From Clostridiales bacterium (GTDB lineage: Bacteria > Bacillota > Clostridia > Saccharofermentanales > UBA5734), in the NCBI GenBank assembly GCA_007135995.1, contig SLHU01000330.1, forward strand, positions 1 to 13,909: DNA of 13,909 nucleotides. Reading direction: 5' to 3'. Within the stretch, counting starts at the first letter, position 1. Each line of letters begins with the position of its first letter. The notes beneath the pieces were generated by a model. It worked only from the letters and a program-made list of their open reading frames with translations, was not told the DNA's origin and made no database searches. The position numbers were made by a program, and so were the translations under genes. This document shows, in pieces, positions 1 to 8,062 of the stretch.

Positions 1-409
1 CCATCAGACAGTTCCAGGAGTTATTTGTTATCTGCCAGAGGCTGTTAAAGATCGCTGCAACCAGAAACCACCAGAAATTCTGAGCCAACGCCCATATGAG
101 TGCAGGGATCGCCCACGAAAGGCTGTCGAAAATAACAGTGGTCAGGCGTCTGCCCAGTTTATCGGTTAGAACACCCCCCAGAAGCGCGGCAAATACCTGA
201 AAGAACATGCCTAAACTGAGCAGTATGCCTATCTGCCGGTCATTGACGCCCAGCGCGTACATATACACTGTGAAAAAGGGTGTATATAAATTAAAGGGTA
301 TCCCCCATAGGGGTTCAGTATACACACACGCTCTCTGGTTTCCCTTCAAGTGTATCAGTGTGTCAATCAGCGGATGTGCTGCTGCTGCTTTTGATAATTT
401 CTGCCACAT
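1..409 (-). CDS. MFS transporter, N-terminal part (cut by window edge)
   Basis: This is the first 136 residues of a major facilitator superfamily membrane transporter; the rest lies beyond the left edge. Translation of the minus strand gives a short cytoplasmic N-terminus, then a segment around LKGNQRACVYTEPLWGIPFN (residues 21-40) that I recall from a clostridial MFS subgroup. Helix 1 (about 40-56) and helix 2 (about 60-80) follow, then the classic MFS motif A, GGVLTDKLGRR (78-88), and helices 3-4 (about 95-125). Substrate is unknown. The ATG at 409 is chosen because the frame has a TGA 15 codons upstream and no other start. The Shine-Dalgarno is poor (a GGGA about 8 nt upstream). A basic out-of-frame ORF starts at 458 and overlaps this start, so the true N-terminus is uncertain. 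A tetranucleotide repeat tract lies 66 bp upstream. Confidence 0.85.
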   Translation of the reverse strand, partial: MWQKLSKAAAAHPLIDTLIHLKGNQRACVYTEPLWGIPFNLYTPFFTVYMYALGVNDRQIGILLSLGMFFQVFAALLGGVLTDKLGRRLTTVIFDSLSWAIPALIWALAQNFWWFLVAAIFNSLWQITNNSWNCLM

Positions 410-458
410 GGCGACGTCCCAGCCAGTTGTAAAACTGCCCTTTCTTTCTGTTTTTCAT
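363..458 (-). other. Small ORF overlapping the MFS start in the other frame
   Basis: A 31-codon ATG-to-TGA frame begins MKNRKKGQFYNWLGRR and overlaps the first 46 bp of the MFS gene, one base out of frame with it. The basic, aromatic N-terminus resembles the usual start of a Firmicute MFS protein, so it could be the ancestral N-terminus disconnected by a one-base indel, a leader ORF, or chance. No strong Shine-Dalgarno precedes it. The coding potential is unproven. Confidence 0.25.
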
Positions 459-470
459 GTTTCGTTCTTG

Positions 471-586
471 CAAGCATGCTTGCTTGCTTGCTTACTTGCC
501 TGCTTGCTTACTTACTTGCCTGCATACCCGCTTGCTTGCTTGTTTGCCCGCTTGTTTGCTTGTTTGCCCGCTTGTTTGCCAGCAGG
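471..586. repeat. Degenerate tetranucleotide (CTTG)n tract with 20-bp higher-order period
   Basis: On the plus strand the bases from 471 fall into an unbroken 4-bp register of about 28 units, 12 of them exactly CTTG; the rest are mostly single-base variants (CTTA, TTTG, CCTG) plus some CCCG. A 20-bp period of five tetramers overlies this: 539-558 and 559-578 are identical 20-mers, CTTA-CTTG-CCTG recurs at 491 and 511, and CCCG units fall at 527, 547 and 567. The 14-bp palindrome GCAAGCATGCTTGC (470-483) closes one end. The tract is between the HAD gene and the MFS gene, and every minus-strand frame through it has stops, so it is not part of either protein. Plus-strand frames give only a Cys/Leu/Ala-rich low-complexity peptide. 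Confidence 0.9.
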
Positions 587-595
587 ATCGTGAAA

Positions 596-611
596 CATTC
601 AGCTGTGAATG
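596..611 (-). terminator. Weak hairpin after the HAD gene
   Basis: A 6-bp stem (CATTCA / TGAATG) with a 4-nt loop lies 16 bp beyond the HAD-family stop codon. On the minus strand it is followed only by TTT and then CACG, so it is at best a weak or partial terminator. Together with the repeat tract it separates the HAD gene from the MFS gene. Confidence 0.3.
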
Positions 612-626
612 CTCAGTCGTATTGAA

Positions 627-1478
627 TCATTTACCTGTTGCTGACAATGTCCGGCAAGCATTGAGTGCATCAGCCAGCTCACCAACATCAGAAAAAATAT
701 AGTCTGGATCAATCTTGCTTTCCTCAATATCACCGGCAGTCGCTTCACCCGATAAAACGGCAATACACATAATGCCCGCCTTCTTTGCAACAGCCATATC
801 TGTATAAATCCTGTCACCGACCATCGCGATCTCGTCCAAGTGATATCCGCGGTCTGCCAGGATCATATCAACCATGGCGGTGTCAGGTTTGCCTATGACT
901 TTCTCTGGCTTCTTACCTGTGCAGGTCTCCATAAAAGAGATGATTGCGCCGCAGTCCGGCAACACTTTGTTTCCCGGCATTGGACAGACATGATCAGGGT
1001 TCGCTGCCAGATAAGGGATTCCTGAGCGGATATAATCACAGGCATTATCCAGTTTTTCATATGTCAGGCTGGTGTCAAATCCAAGCACAACATAATCGAT
1101 TGGCCTCTCTCGCTGTCTGACCAGCTGAATACCTGCAGATTCAAGCTCAAGCTCAAAATCTGCTGTTCCAACAGGAAAGACCCGAATTTGAGATTTCCCA
1201 TGGCTTATCTTTTTTAAATATAAAGCGAGCGCGTCAGTAGAAGTCAACATCTGTCTGCGATCTGTCGGTATGCCTAGTCTGAGCATTCTATCAATATAAT
1301 GGCGTGCACTGTGAGAAGAATTATTCGTCATAAAAACATACTCACTGCCTTTTATGCTGTCAAAATAACGATCAGCACCCGGAAGAAGCGCTTCACCAAG
1401 TGTAATGGTTCCGTCCATATCAAGCAGCCAGCATTTGATCCTGCTCAATGCCCTCAACTGTTGCTGATTCAGCTTCAA
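627..1478 (-). CDS. HAD-superfamily class IIA hydrolase (NagD-like phosphatase)
   Basis: A 283-residue cytoplasmic phosphatase of the haloacid dehalogenase superfamily, subclass IIA (NagD / 4-nitrophenylphosphatase / phosphoglycolate phosphatase group). The four HAD motifs are visible: DMDGT (20-24, nucleophile D20 and acid/base D22), TNNSS (51-55), the lysine in GKPDT (K197), and GDRIYTD (221-227) for Mg2+. The C2-type cap lies between motifs II and III. The physiological substrate cannot be read from the sequence; sugar phosphates and nucleotides are typical for relatives. The start is set to TTG at 1478 because AAAAGGAG (1487-1494) sits 8 nt upstream. The in-frame ATG at 1556 has no Shine-Dalgarno, would add 26 residues before the fold, and seems unlikely. 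It lies 106 bp downstream of ligA and is probably co-transcribed with it. Confidence 0.88.
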   Translation of the reverse strand: MKLNQQQLRALSRIKCWLLDMDGTITLGEALLPGADRYFDSIKGSEYVFMTNNSSHSARHYIDRMLRLGIPTDRRQMLTSTDALALYLKKISHGKSQIRVFPVGTADFELELESAGIQLVRQRERPIDYVVLGFDTSLTYEKLDNACDYIRSGIPYLAANPDHVCPMPGNKVLPDCGAIISFMETCTGKKPEKVIGKPDTAMVDMILADRGYHLDEIAMVGDRIYTDMAVAKKAGIMCIAVLSGEATAGDIEESKIDPDYIFSDVGELADALNACRTLSATGK

Positions 1479-1584
1479 ATCGCACACTCCTTTTAAAAAA
1501 TCAAACGCCAGACTGCTAAAAGCCAAGCAGCTGCCATTGCCGGCTGCATGCTTCACTCAACAGTGTAATAAAAGATACTGGAGG

Positions 1585-3702
<2,118 letters not shown>

Positions 3703-3729
3703 TTATTCAATTGAGTCGGCATATCGCCG

Positions 3730-4359
3730 TCATCCTTTTTTTCTGCCAGGTGTCAGCCAGACCATTGGCGCAAGAGCCAAAATCACCGGCAGGAGACTCC
3801 ACGTTATCTGCGGCAGATGCCATAGTCCCTGCATGCGAAAAATAAGACTGTCAGCCGGGACTGACATCAGCGGTTCAAGCAGCCGTCTGTCTATTTCCAG
3901 TAATGAAAAAAGCGGACTTAGTAATCCATCATAAAGCAGATAGACCGGCAAGCTGAGGATAAAAGCATCTGAAAGCCATAGTGCAGGTGACTGTGATTTA
4001 ATTAAAAGGAATAATAAAGCTAGCGCCAGACCAATTGCGATTGCCAGAGAAACTTCGTATATCTGTCTTGTCCGAAGACAAAGAATCAGGTGATGAATCA
4101 TTCCGGCCAAGGCACAAAAACCGGCAATATAGGTTCGTGACCTGTGCCGGCTAAGCAAAAGAAGTGCTACATAAAGCACTGCGATAAAAAGGTAAATAAA
4201 ACCTGCCTGCAATCCAGAAGAAAAAATACGCCTCTTGAACAAAAAATCCGCCAGCTGCCTGACCATCCCTGAAAAATACGAGAAAGGTCCCGAGGCCAGT
4301 GTGCCCCAGGAAACAAATAATAATCCAAAAACAATCCAGGCACGGCTCTGGCTTTTCAT
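3730..4359 (-). CDS. Hypothetical polytopic membrane protein upstream of ligA
   Basis: A 209-residue protein I do not recognise. Hydrophobic stretches suggest about six membrane helices (roughly 8-28, 50-69, 78-95, 102-120, 130-150, 186-203). Basic clusters at FKRR (41-44), RHRSR (71-75) and the C-terminal GRKKG suggest those parts face the cytoplasm. No catalytic motif, signal peptidase site or transporter signature is evident. The ATG at 4359 has GGAGG 9 nt upstream; an adjacent in-frame TTG at 4362 is 6 nt from the same site, so either may be used. It is the first gene of the leftward group, with ligA 48 bp downstream, and probably shares its transcript. The function could be unrelated to ligation, since ligA neighbours are often not functionally linked. 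Confidence 0.75.
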   Translation of the reverse strand: MKSQSRAWIVFGLLFVSWGTLASGPFSYFSGMVRQLADFLFKRRIFSSGLQAGFIYLFIAVLYVALLLLSRHRSRTYIAGFCALAGMIHHLILCLRTRQIYEVSLAIAIGLALALLFLLIKSQSPALWLSDAFILSLPVYLLYDGLLSPLFSLLEIDRRLLEPLMSVPADSLIFRMQGLWHLPQITWSLLPVILALAPMVWLTPGRKKG

Positions 4360-4393
4360 CAATGTCCGCCTCCATCAGTTAATCAGGTTTCTT

Positions 4394-4418
4394 CAGGCAT
4401 TGCTATGCCTGCTGGCAT
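4394..4418 (-). promoter_or_regulatory. Two mutually exclusive hairpins in the leader of the ligA group
   Basis: On the minus strand the leader reads ATGCC-AGCA-GGCAT-AGCA-ATGCCTG. The central GGCAT can pair with either flanking ATGCC, each time enclosing the same AGCA loop. One stem has 7 bp (4394-4411), the other 5 bp (4405-4418). They lie about 35-60 nt upstream of the membrane-protein start. No T-run follows, so termination is not implied. Confidence 0.4.
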
Positions 4419-4440
4419 GTATGCGATCAGACATAAAACT

Positions 4441-4470
4441 ATTTTACTTGAAAAAATTGTTTGTCATCAA
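4441..4470 (-). promoter_or_regulatory. Candidate promoter for the membrane protein-ligA group
   Basis: On the minus strand TTGATG (4465-4470) is followed after 18 bp by TAAAAT (4441-4446), a 4/6 and 5/6 match to the vegetative consensus. This would give a leader of roughly 75 nt before the ATG at 4359. The -35 lies inside the first TGTCATCA box (4462-4469). It was found by eye and is not confirmed. Confidence 0.4.
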
Positions 4471-4698
4471 CTGCCTGTCATCAAAAACTATGGTAAAATC
4501 AAATCGATGACAGATCTAAGCTAACATGATACCAGAAAAACAGGCTGGCGGGAATCATTGTCTGAACCTGTCATCAGCTTCTGGCAGAAGGCTCACATCC
4601 GCTTCATCTTGATGTCAGGACAGCAGACTGTCAGCAGCAGCCACTGAGTCAGTGCTTTACACACAAAAATAACCTGAACGGCAGCCAGCCGGTGCACA

Positions 4699-4714
4699 CT
4701 GCCTGTGAAGGCAG
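4699..4714 (+). promoter_or_regulatory. GNRA-type stem-loop in the ddh leader
   Basis: A perfect 6-bp stem (CTGCCT / AGGCAG) is capped by GTGA, which as RNA is a GUGA tetraloop of the stable GNRA class. It lies 85 nt upstream of the ddh start and is followed by A-rich sequence, not a T-run, so it is not an intrinsic terminator. A leader-RNA role is speculative. Confidence 0.3.
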
Positions 4715-4799
4715 GAAAATGAAGCTGGACCGGAAGGCAAGTGATATATTGATAAGACGAAATGGATGGCCGGCCGTTTAATGAAATGGAGTGACTGAT

Positions 4800-5777
4800 A
4801 TGATAAAAATTGGTATTGCCGGTTATGGCAATCTCGGGAAAGGCCTTGTGAAGGCAATTGGCAAAAATGATGATATGGAGGCTGTTGTCATTTTCACACG
4901 ACGTGATCCGGCATCACTGAAAACAGATGATGCAGATATTCCTGTCGCGCGTCTGTCAGACGCAAAGCAGTGGACAGACAAAATCGACGTGCTTGTCCTT
5001 TGCGGCGGTTCAGCTACTGATCTTCCCGAACAGGGGCCTGATCTGGCGAAACTGTTCGATACTGTCGACAGTTATGATACGCATGCCCGAATTCCCGAAT
5101 ATTTCGCGGCAGTTGATCAGTCTGCCCGTGATACCGGACATCTTTCTTTAATCTCCAGCGGCTGGGACCCGGGTCTGTTTTCAGTCATGAGGGTCTTGTT
5201 CAGCAGTGTCCTGCCTGATGGGCAAGAACACACGTTCTGGGGAACCGGTGTCAGCCAGGGCCATTCAGACGCGATCAGACGCATTCCTGGCGTCATAGAC
5301 GCCAGGCAGTATACGGTGCCTGTCCAGGAGGCGCTTGAGGCGGCGAGAACACGGCAGAATATTGAGCTGACAACAAGACAGAAGCATCGCCGTGACTGTT
5401 ATGTTGCTGCAGAAGAGCATGCCGATAAAAAAGCGATTGAGCAGGCAATCGTCAGCATGCCGAACTATTTTGCAGACTACGACACCACTGTTACTTTTAT
5501 CAGCGAAAAAGCGATGCGCGAAAATCACAGCCGCCTGCCACACGGCGGGTCAGTGATCAGACGCGGACGCACATCAAAGAACAGCGGACAGATGATGGAA
5601 TTCGGCTTACAGCTGGAGAGTAACCCGGAGTTCACAGCCAGCGTCCTCGCAGCATACGCCCGTGCTGTCTATCGTTTGAAGAAGGAAGGTAAAACAGGGG
5701 CTGTTTCTGTCTTTGACATTCCTGTTGGCGCTCTTTCAGCCGCAGACTCCGAAAGCCTGCGGAAAACAATGCTCTGA
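4800..5777 (+). CDS. ddh: meso-Diaminopimelate D-dehydrogenase
   Basis: A 325-residue cytoplasmic NADPH-dependent enzyme (EC 1.4.1.16) that aminates L-2-amino-6-oxopimelate (tetrahydrodipicolinate) to meso-DAP in one step, feeding lysine and peptidoglycan synthesis. The N-terminal Rossmann loop is GYGNLGKG (8-15). Family-typical blocks follow: the CGGSATDLPEQGP stretch, VDSYDTHARIP, SSGWDPGLFSVMR and GTGVSQGHSDAIRR, with ADYDTTVTFI and the C-terminal LAAYARAVYRL helix. Length matches known Ddh proteins (about 320-330). The ATG at 4800 is chosen because GGAG (4788-4791) lies 8 nt upstream; a GTG at 4791 overlaps that site and would add three residues. Ddh offers a shortcut that can replace the succinylase or acetylase branches. 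It is the first gene of a rightward group with the phosphoesterase and PopT genes. Confidence 0.95.
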   Translation: MIKIGIAGYGNLGKGLVKAIGKNDDMEAVVIFTRRDPASLKTDDADIPVARLSDAKQWTDKIDVLVLCGGSATDLPEQGPDLAKLFDTVDSYDTHARIPEYFAAVDQSARDTGHLSLISSGWDPGLFSVMRVLFSSVLPDGQEHTFWGTGVSQGHSDAIRRIPGVIDARQYTVPVQEALEAARTRQNIELTTRQKHRRDCYVAAEEHADKKAIEQAIVSMPNYFADYDTTVTFISEKAMRENHSRLPHGGSVIRRGRTSKNSGQMMEFGLQLESNPEFTASVLAAYARAVYRLKKEGKTGAVSVFDIPVGALSAADSESLRKTML

Positions 5778-5871
5778 TACAGCCTTGAAAACCGTCTGAT
5801 ACATTTTGGCCTGCAGGCTGATACTTCATTTATGAACATTCAATATTCATTTAGAAAGCAGCAATTAATTG

Positions 5872-6987
5872 ATGAATCAAATGACACCTGCTGCGGCTGC
5901 CATTATCTTAATCTGCCTGATCGCAGTCACCCTGCTGATCAGGGCTGTGTGGGAAACAAGGCAGCTGACCGTCAGCAAAATCGTAGTTGAAAAAAAGAAT
6001 ACTCAGGAAGGCCTGCCTGGCGTCTGCTTCGACGAACAATCGGAGCAGACGGTTTGTGTGTCCGCAATCTACAAAAAGAATATCAGTTCACAGGATATCC
6101 TGCCGCATGATGAGGCAAATAGATTCAGAATCATTCAGCTGAGTGATCTGCATGCAGATCATTTGTTTATCAGCCCTGCCCGATTGATTCAGACGATCAG
6201 CTCAGCTCAACCTGACCTGATTGTTTTTACTGGCGATCTGACCGGTAAAGACAAGCACATTGCCAAGGGTCTGTCACTTCTGAAAACCATACAACAGGAT
6301 ACAGTATTGTCAACAATACCTTTTGCAGCAGTGCCGGGAAACCATGACACAGAAGAGACGATTGCCGGAATGAAGGCACTTGGCATCACGATCCTCGCAA
6401 ATGCGCATTGTTCTTTTTCATCTGCCGCGGGCCCTGTTCAGATAGTGGGCCTGGAAGACCTGAGGACAGGTCAGCCCAACTTTGAAAAAGCGCTGCGAAC
6501 CTGCATTACGGACTCAATGACTGCCCGTACCAGCAAGAAAATACTGGATAACGGCTCAAAAAAAATAGCTTGCGAAACCCCAAATGCTGCCTCAGTCAGG
6601 TCATGCCCAACGATTTTTTCAGACAGGCACACTGACAACGGCCCTGATCATTGTGCTCAATTTGTTTTTCCAGCCGATGGCCATCGGGTGATTCTGGCAC
6701 ATAATCCTGACACCGTTTTCAACATACCTGAAAAGGCTGCCAGCATCATGCTGACCGGCCACTTTCACGGCGGCCAGATATGGATGCCCTTTCGTTTTGA
6801 GTTCATCATGCTTCGTGAAGAGAAGCTGCCGCGCATGGGTATCACTCAGGGACTGACTTGTTTTCGCGGGCTGCAGCTTTATATCAGCCGCGGCCTGGGA
6901 TGTGTCAGTATTCCCCTGCGTTTGTTTTCACTGCCGGAACTGGCTGTTATTGACTTGATGCGGGAGGAAACATATGACAAATCATAG
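5872..6987 (+). CDS. Membrane-anchored calcineurin-like metallophosphoesterase (YkuE-like)
   Basis: A 371-residue two-metal phosphoesterase. One hydrophobic helix at 7-23 anchors it, with Arg/Lys after it. The metal motifs are all present in order: D92-x-H94 (SDLHAD), GDLTG (D122), GNHD (157-159), H277 in LAHNPD, and GHFHGGQ (H297, H299). This is the pattern of the YkuE/membrane phosphoesterase group; substrate is unknown. An extra low-complexity Ser/Thr/Asn-rich segment (about 208-268) sits between the GNHD and LAHNPD motifs, making the protein longer than B. subtilis YkuE (about 286 residues). The start is ATG at 5872; an adjacent TTG at 5869 and the ATG at 5881 are alternatives, and the Shine-Dalgarno is weak. 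It begins 94 bp after ddh, and its last 14 bp overlap the DUF368 gene. Confidence 0.88.
   Translation: MNQMTPAAAAIILICLIAVTLLIRAVWETRQLTVSKIVVEKKNTQEGLPGVCFDEQSEQTVCVSAIYKKNISSQDILPHDEANRFRIIQLSDLHADHLFISPARLIQTISSAQPDLIVFTGDLTGKDKHIAKGLSLLKTIQQDTVLSTIPFAAVPGNHDTEETIAGMKALGITILANAHCSFSSAAGPVQIVGLEDLRTGQPNFEKALRTCITDSMTARTSKKILDNGSKKIACETPNAASVRSCPTIFSDRHTDNGPDHCAQFVFPADGHRVILAHNPDTVFNIPEKAASIMLTGHFHGGQIWMPFRFEFIMLREEKLPRMGITQGLTCFRGLQLYISRGLGCVSIPLRLFSLPELAVIDLMREETYDKS
6962..6973 (+). promoter_or_regulatory. Ribosome binding site inside the upstream gene
   Basis: GGGAGG (6962-6967) lies 6 nt before the ATG of the DUF368 gene and within the last codons of the phosphoesterase. It fixes the start at 6974 and suggests that the two are translated from one mRNA, with the downstream gene dependent on or aided by upstream translation. 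Confidence 0.8.
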
Positions 6988-7867
6988 ATTTAAAAAAGCG
7001 CTGCGGCTGACGATTATCCTGATTAAAGGCGCTCTGATTGGCGTTGCGAATATCATTCCAGGTGTCAGCGGCGGGACAATGGCGGTGTCCATGGGTGTTT
7101 ATGACCAGCTGATCAAAGCAATTACTTCACTTCGCCGGTCTTTTTACCAGAGTCTGCGCTTTCTTGCGCCTTATATATGCGGTGCAGTTTTGGGTATCGC
7201 GGCATTATCTTTCATCATACGCATAACGCTTGACCGCTTTCCACTGCAGACAGCCGGTCTCTTTATAGGCCTGATCCTGGGCGGCCTTCCAGCTTTGATC
7301 GTAAAATCAAAAATCAGACTGATCAAACCAGGCTATGCGGGGCTGTTCATTTTTTCTTTCGCGCTGATTCTGACTCTGGCGCTTGTAAATGAGCCTGAGC
7401 TGCAGGACTCAACCTTTACTTTCAGTATTCAGTCAGGTCTTCAGCTGTTTGCGGTCGGCACCATTGCTGCAGCTACAATGATTATACCTGGTGTCAGCGG
7501 TTCTTTGATCATGATGCTGCTAGGCTGGTATAATACCATCATTGTGCAGATCAGCCTGTTTATTGAAGCGGTCTTCACACTGAACACAGAAGCATTTTTA
7601 AACGGCCTGATCTTTCTTTCTTTGCTGGGAGCAGGCATCGTGGCCGGCATCCTGGGTGTTGCCAAACTCATTGAAATGCTGTTCCGGAAAGCGTCTAAAT
7701 TAACATACGCCTTCATACTGGGCCTCATTGCAGCATCGCCAATGGCGATCCTGCTTGGTCTCAGCCATTCAGTGTTTACACTGACAAATATCTTGACGGC
7801 GCTGCCGGCTGCGGCCGCAGGTTTTTTACTCGCATTGCTGCTGAGCAGGCAACCAGCAGTTGTCTGA
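6974..7867 (+). CDS. popT: DUF368 family membrane protein, PopT-type undecaprenyl-phosphate transporter
   Basis: A 297-residue polytopic protein of the DUF368 family. The family's inverted-repeat hallmark is clear: IPGVSGG at 28-34 (in KGALIGVANIIPGVSGGTMA) and IPGVSGS at 171-177. About eight to nine hydrophobic segments span the rest, with basic residues KSKIRLIKPG near 111-120. Members of this family (PopT) were shown to return undecaprenyl phosphate to the cytoplasmic face after wall-polymer export, alongside DedA/UptA proteins; this activity is inferred here from family membership. The length (about 270-310) is normal. It overlaps the metallophosphoesterase by 14 bp and has a strong Shine-Dalgarno. 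With ddh upstream, the group points to peptidoglycan precursor and lipid-carrier supply. Confidence 0.88.
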   Translation: MTNHRFKKALRLTIILIKGALIGVANIIPGVSGGTMAVSMGVYDQLIKAITSLRRSFYQSLRFLAPYICGAVLGIAALSFIIRITLDRFPLQTAGLFIGLILGGLPALIVKSKIRLIKPGYAGLFIFSFALILTLALVNEPELQDSTFTFSIQSGLQLFAVGTIAAATMIIPGVSGSLIMMLLGWYNTIIVQISLFIEAVFTLNTEAFLNGLIFLSLLGAGIVAGILGVAKLIEMLFRKASKLTYAFILGLIAASPMAILLGLSHSVFTLTNILTALPAAAAGFLLALLLSRQPAVV

Positions 7868-8062
7868 AAAATCGCCCGGCCTGGTTTTCAACTATAATAA
7901 AGCACATACCAATATAACGCATATACAAGCTGATTCGTATCAAAACCCATACAAGCTGATTAGCCAAGCATGTTTCGTCTACTACCCGCCACCCAAAGGT
8001 AATGGGTTTCTGTGCCACAAATATTATGAACTGTCATCATGCGTGATGGCAGACCTGTCCGT
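7868..8062. repeat. Convergent intergenic spacer with a 13-bp direct repeat
   Basis: The spacer lies between the convergent popT and solute-binding-protein genes. ATACAAGCTGATT occurs twice, at 7923-7935 and 7949-7961, spaced 26 bp apart, which is the only notable repeat. The plus-strand frame through the region is a TTG-started read-through of the popT end with no ribosome site and is not called. Confidence 0.6.
8031..8052. terminator. Candidate bidirectional terminator hairpin
   Basis: CTGTCATCA and TGATGGCAG form a 9-bp stem (one G-T wobble, or A-C on the other strand) around a TGCG loop, between two convergent genes. Only short T-containing tails follow in either direction (plus strand CCTGTCCGTTT; minus strand TTCATAATATTT), so it would be a weak terminator. 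The position just after both stop codons supports the call. Confidence 0.45.

Larger units (their letters stand above)
4360..4799. other. 440-bp divergent intergenic region
   Basis: This spacer separates the leftward ligA group from rightward ddh. It holds a candidate leftward promoter (4441-4470), copies of TGTCATCA at 4462, 4476 and 4569 with an inverted copy at 4506-4513, an isolated extended -10-like TGGTAAAAT (4491-4499) on the plus strand with no good -35, an odd-centred palindrome CACTGAGTCAGTG (4642-4654), and a stem-loop CTGCCT-GTGA-AGGCAG (4699-4714). I saw no lysine riboswitch, T-box or other known leader signature upstream of ddh, and no credible coding frame. Confidence 0.7.

Noticed and set aside
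471..586. CRISPR array
   Set aside because: The repeats are continuous 4- and 20-bp units with no unique spacers and no cas genes nearby.
207..702. Plus-strand open frames through the CTTG repeat (Cys/Leu/Ala-rich peptides)
   Set aside because: They are produced by the low-complexity tract and by the antisense of the MFS and HAD genes, with no ribosome site and no recognisable domain.
627..1556. Longer HAD protein starting at the ATG at 1556
   Set aside because: No Shine-Dalgarno at 1556; the TTG at 1478 has AAAAGGAG at ideal spacing and gives the normal family length.
4800..4870. Lysine riboswitch or T-box controlling ddh
   Set aside because: I searched the upstream 300 bp for the conserved lysine-riboswitch and T-box sequence blocks and found none.
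5780..5820. CAGCCT / AGGCTG inverted arms after ddh as a terminator
   Set aside because: Only 6 bp with a 29-nt loop and no T-run; the genes downstream may be co-transcribed.
7860..7898. TATAAT at 7893-7898 as a promoter after popT
   Set aside because: The only TTG-type -35 is 27 bp away and no rightward gene follows.
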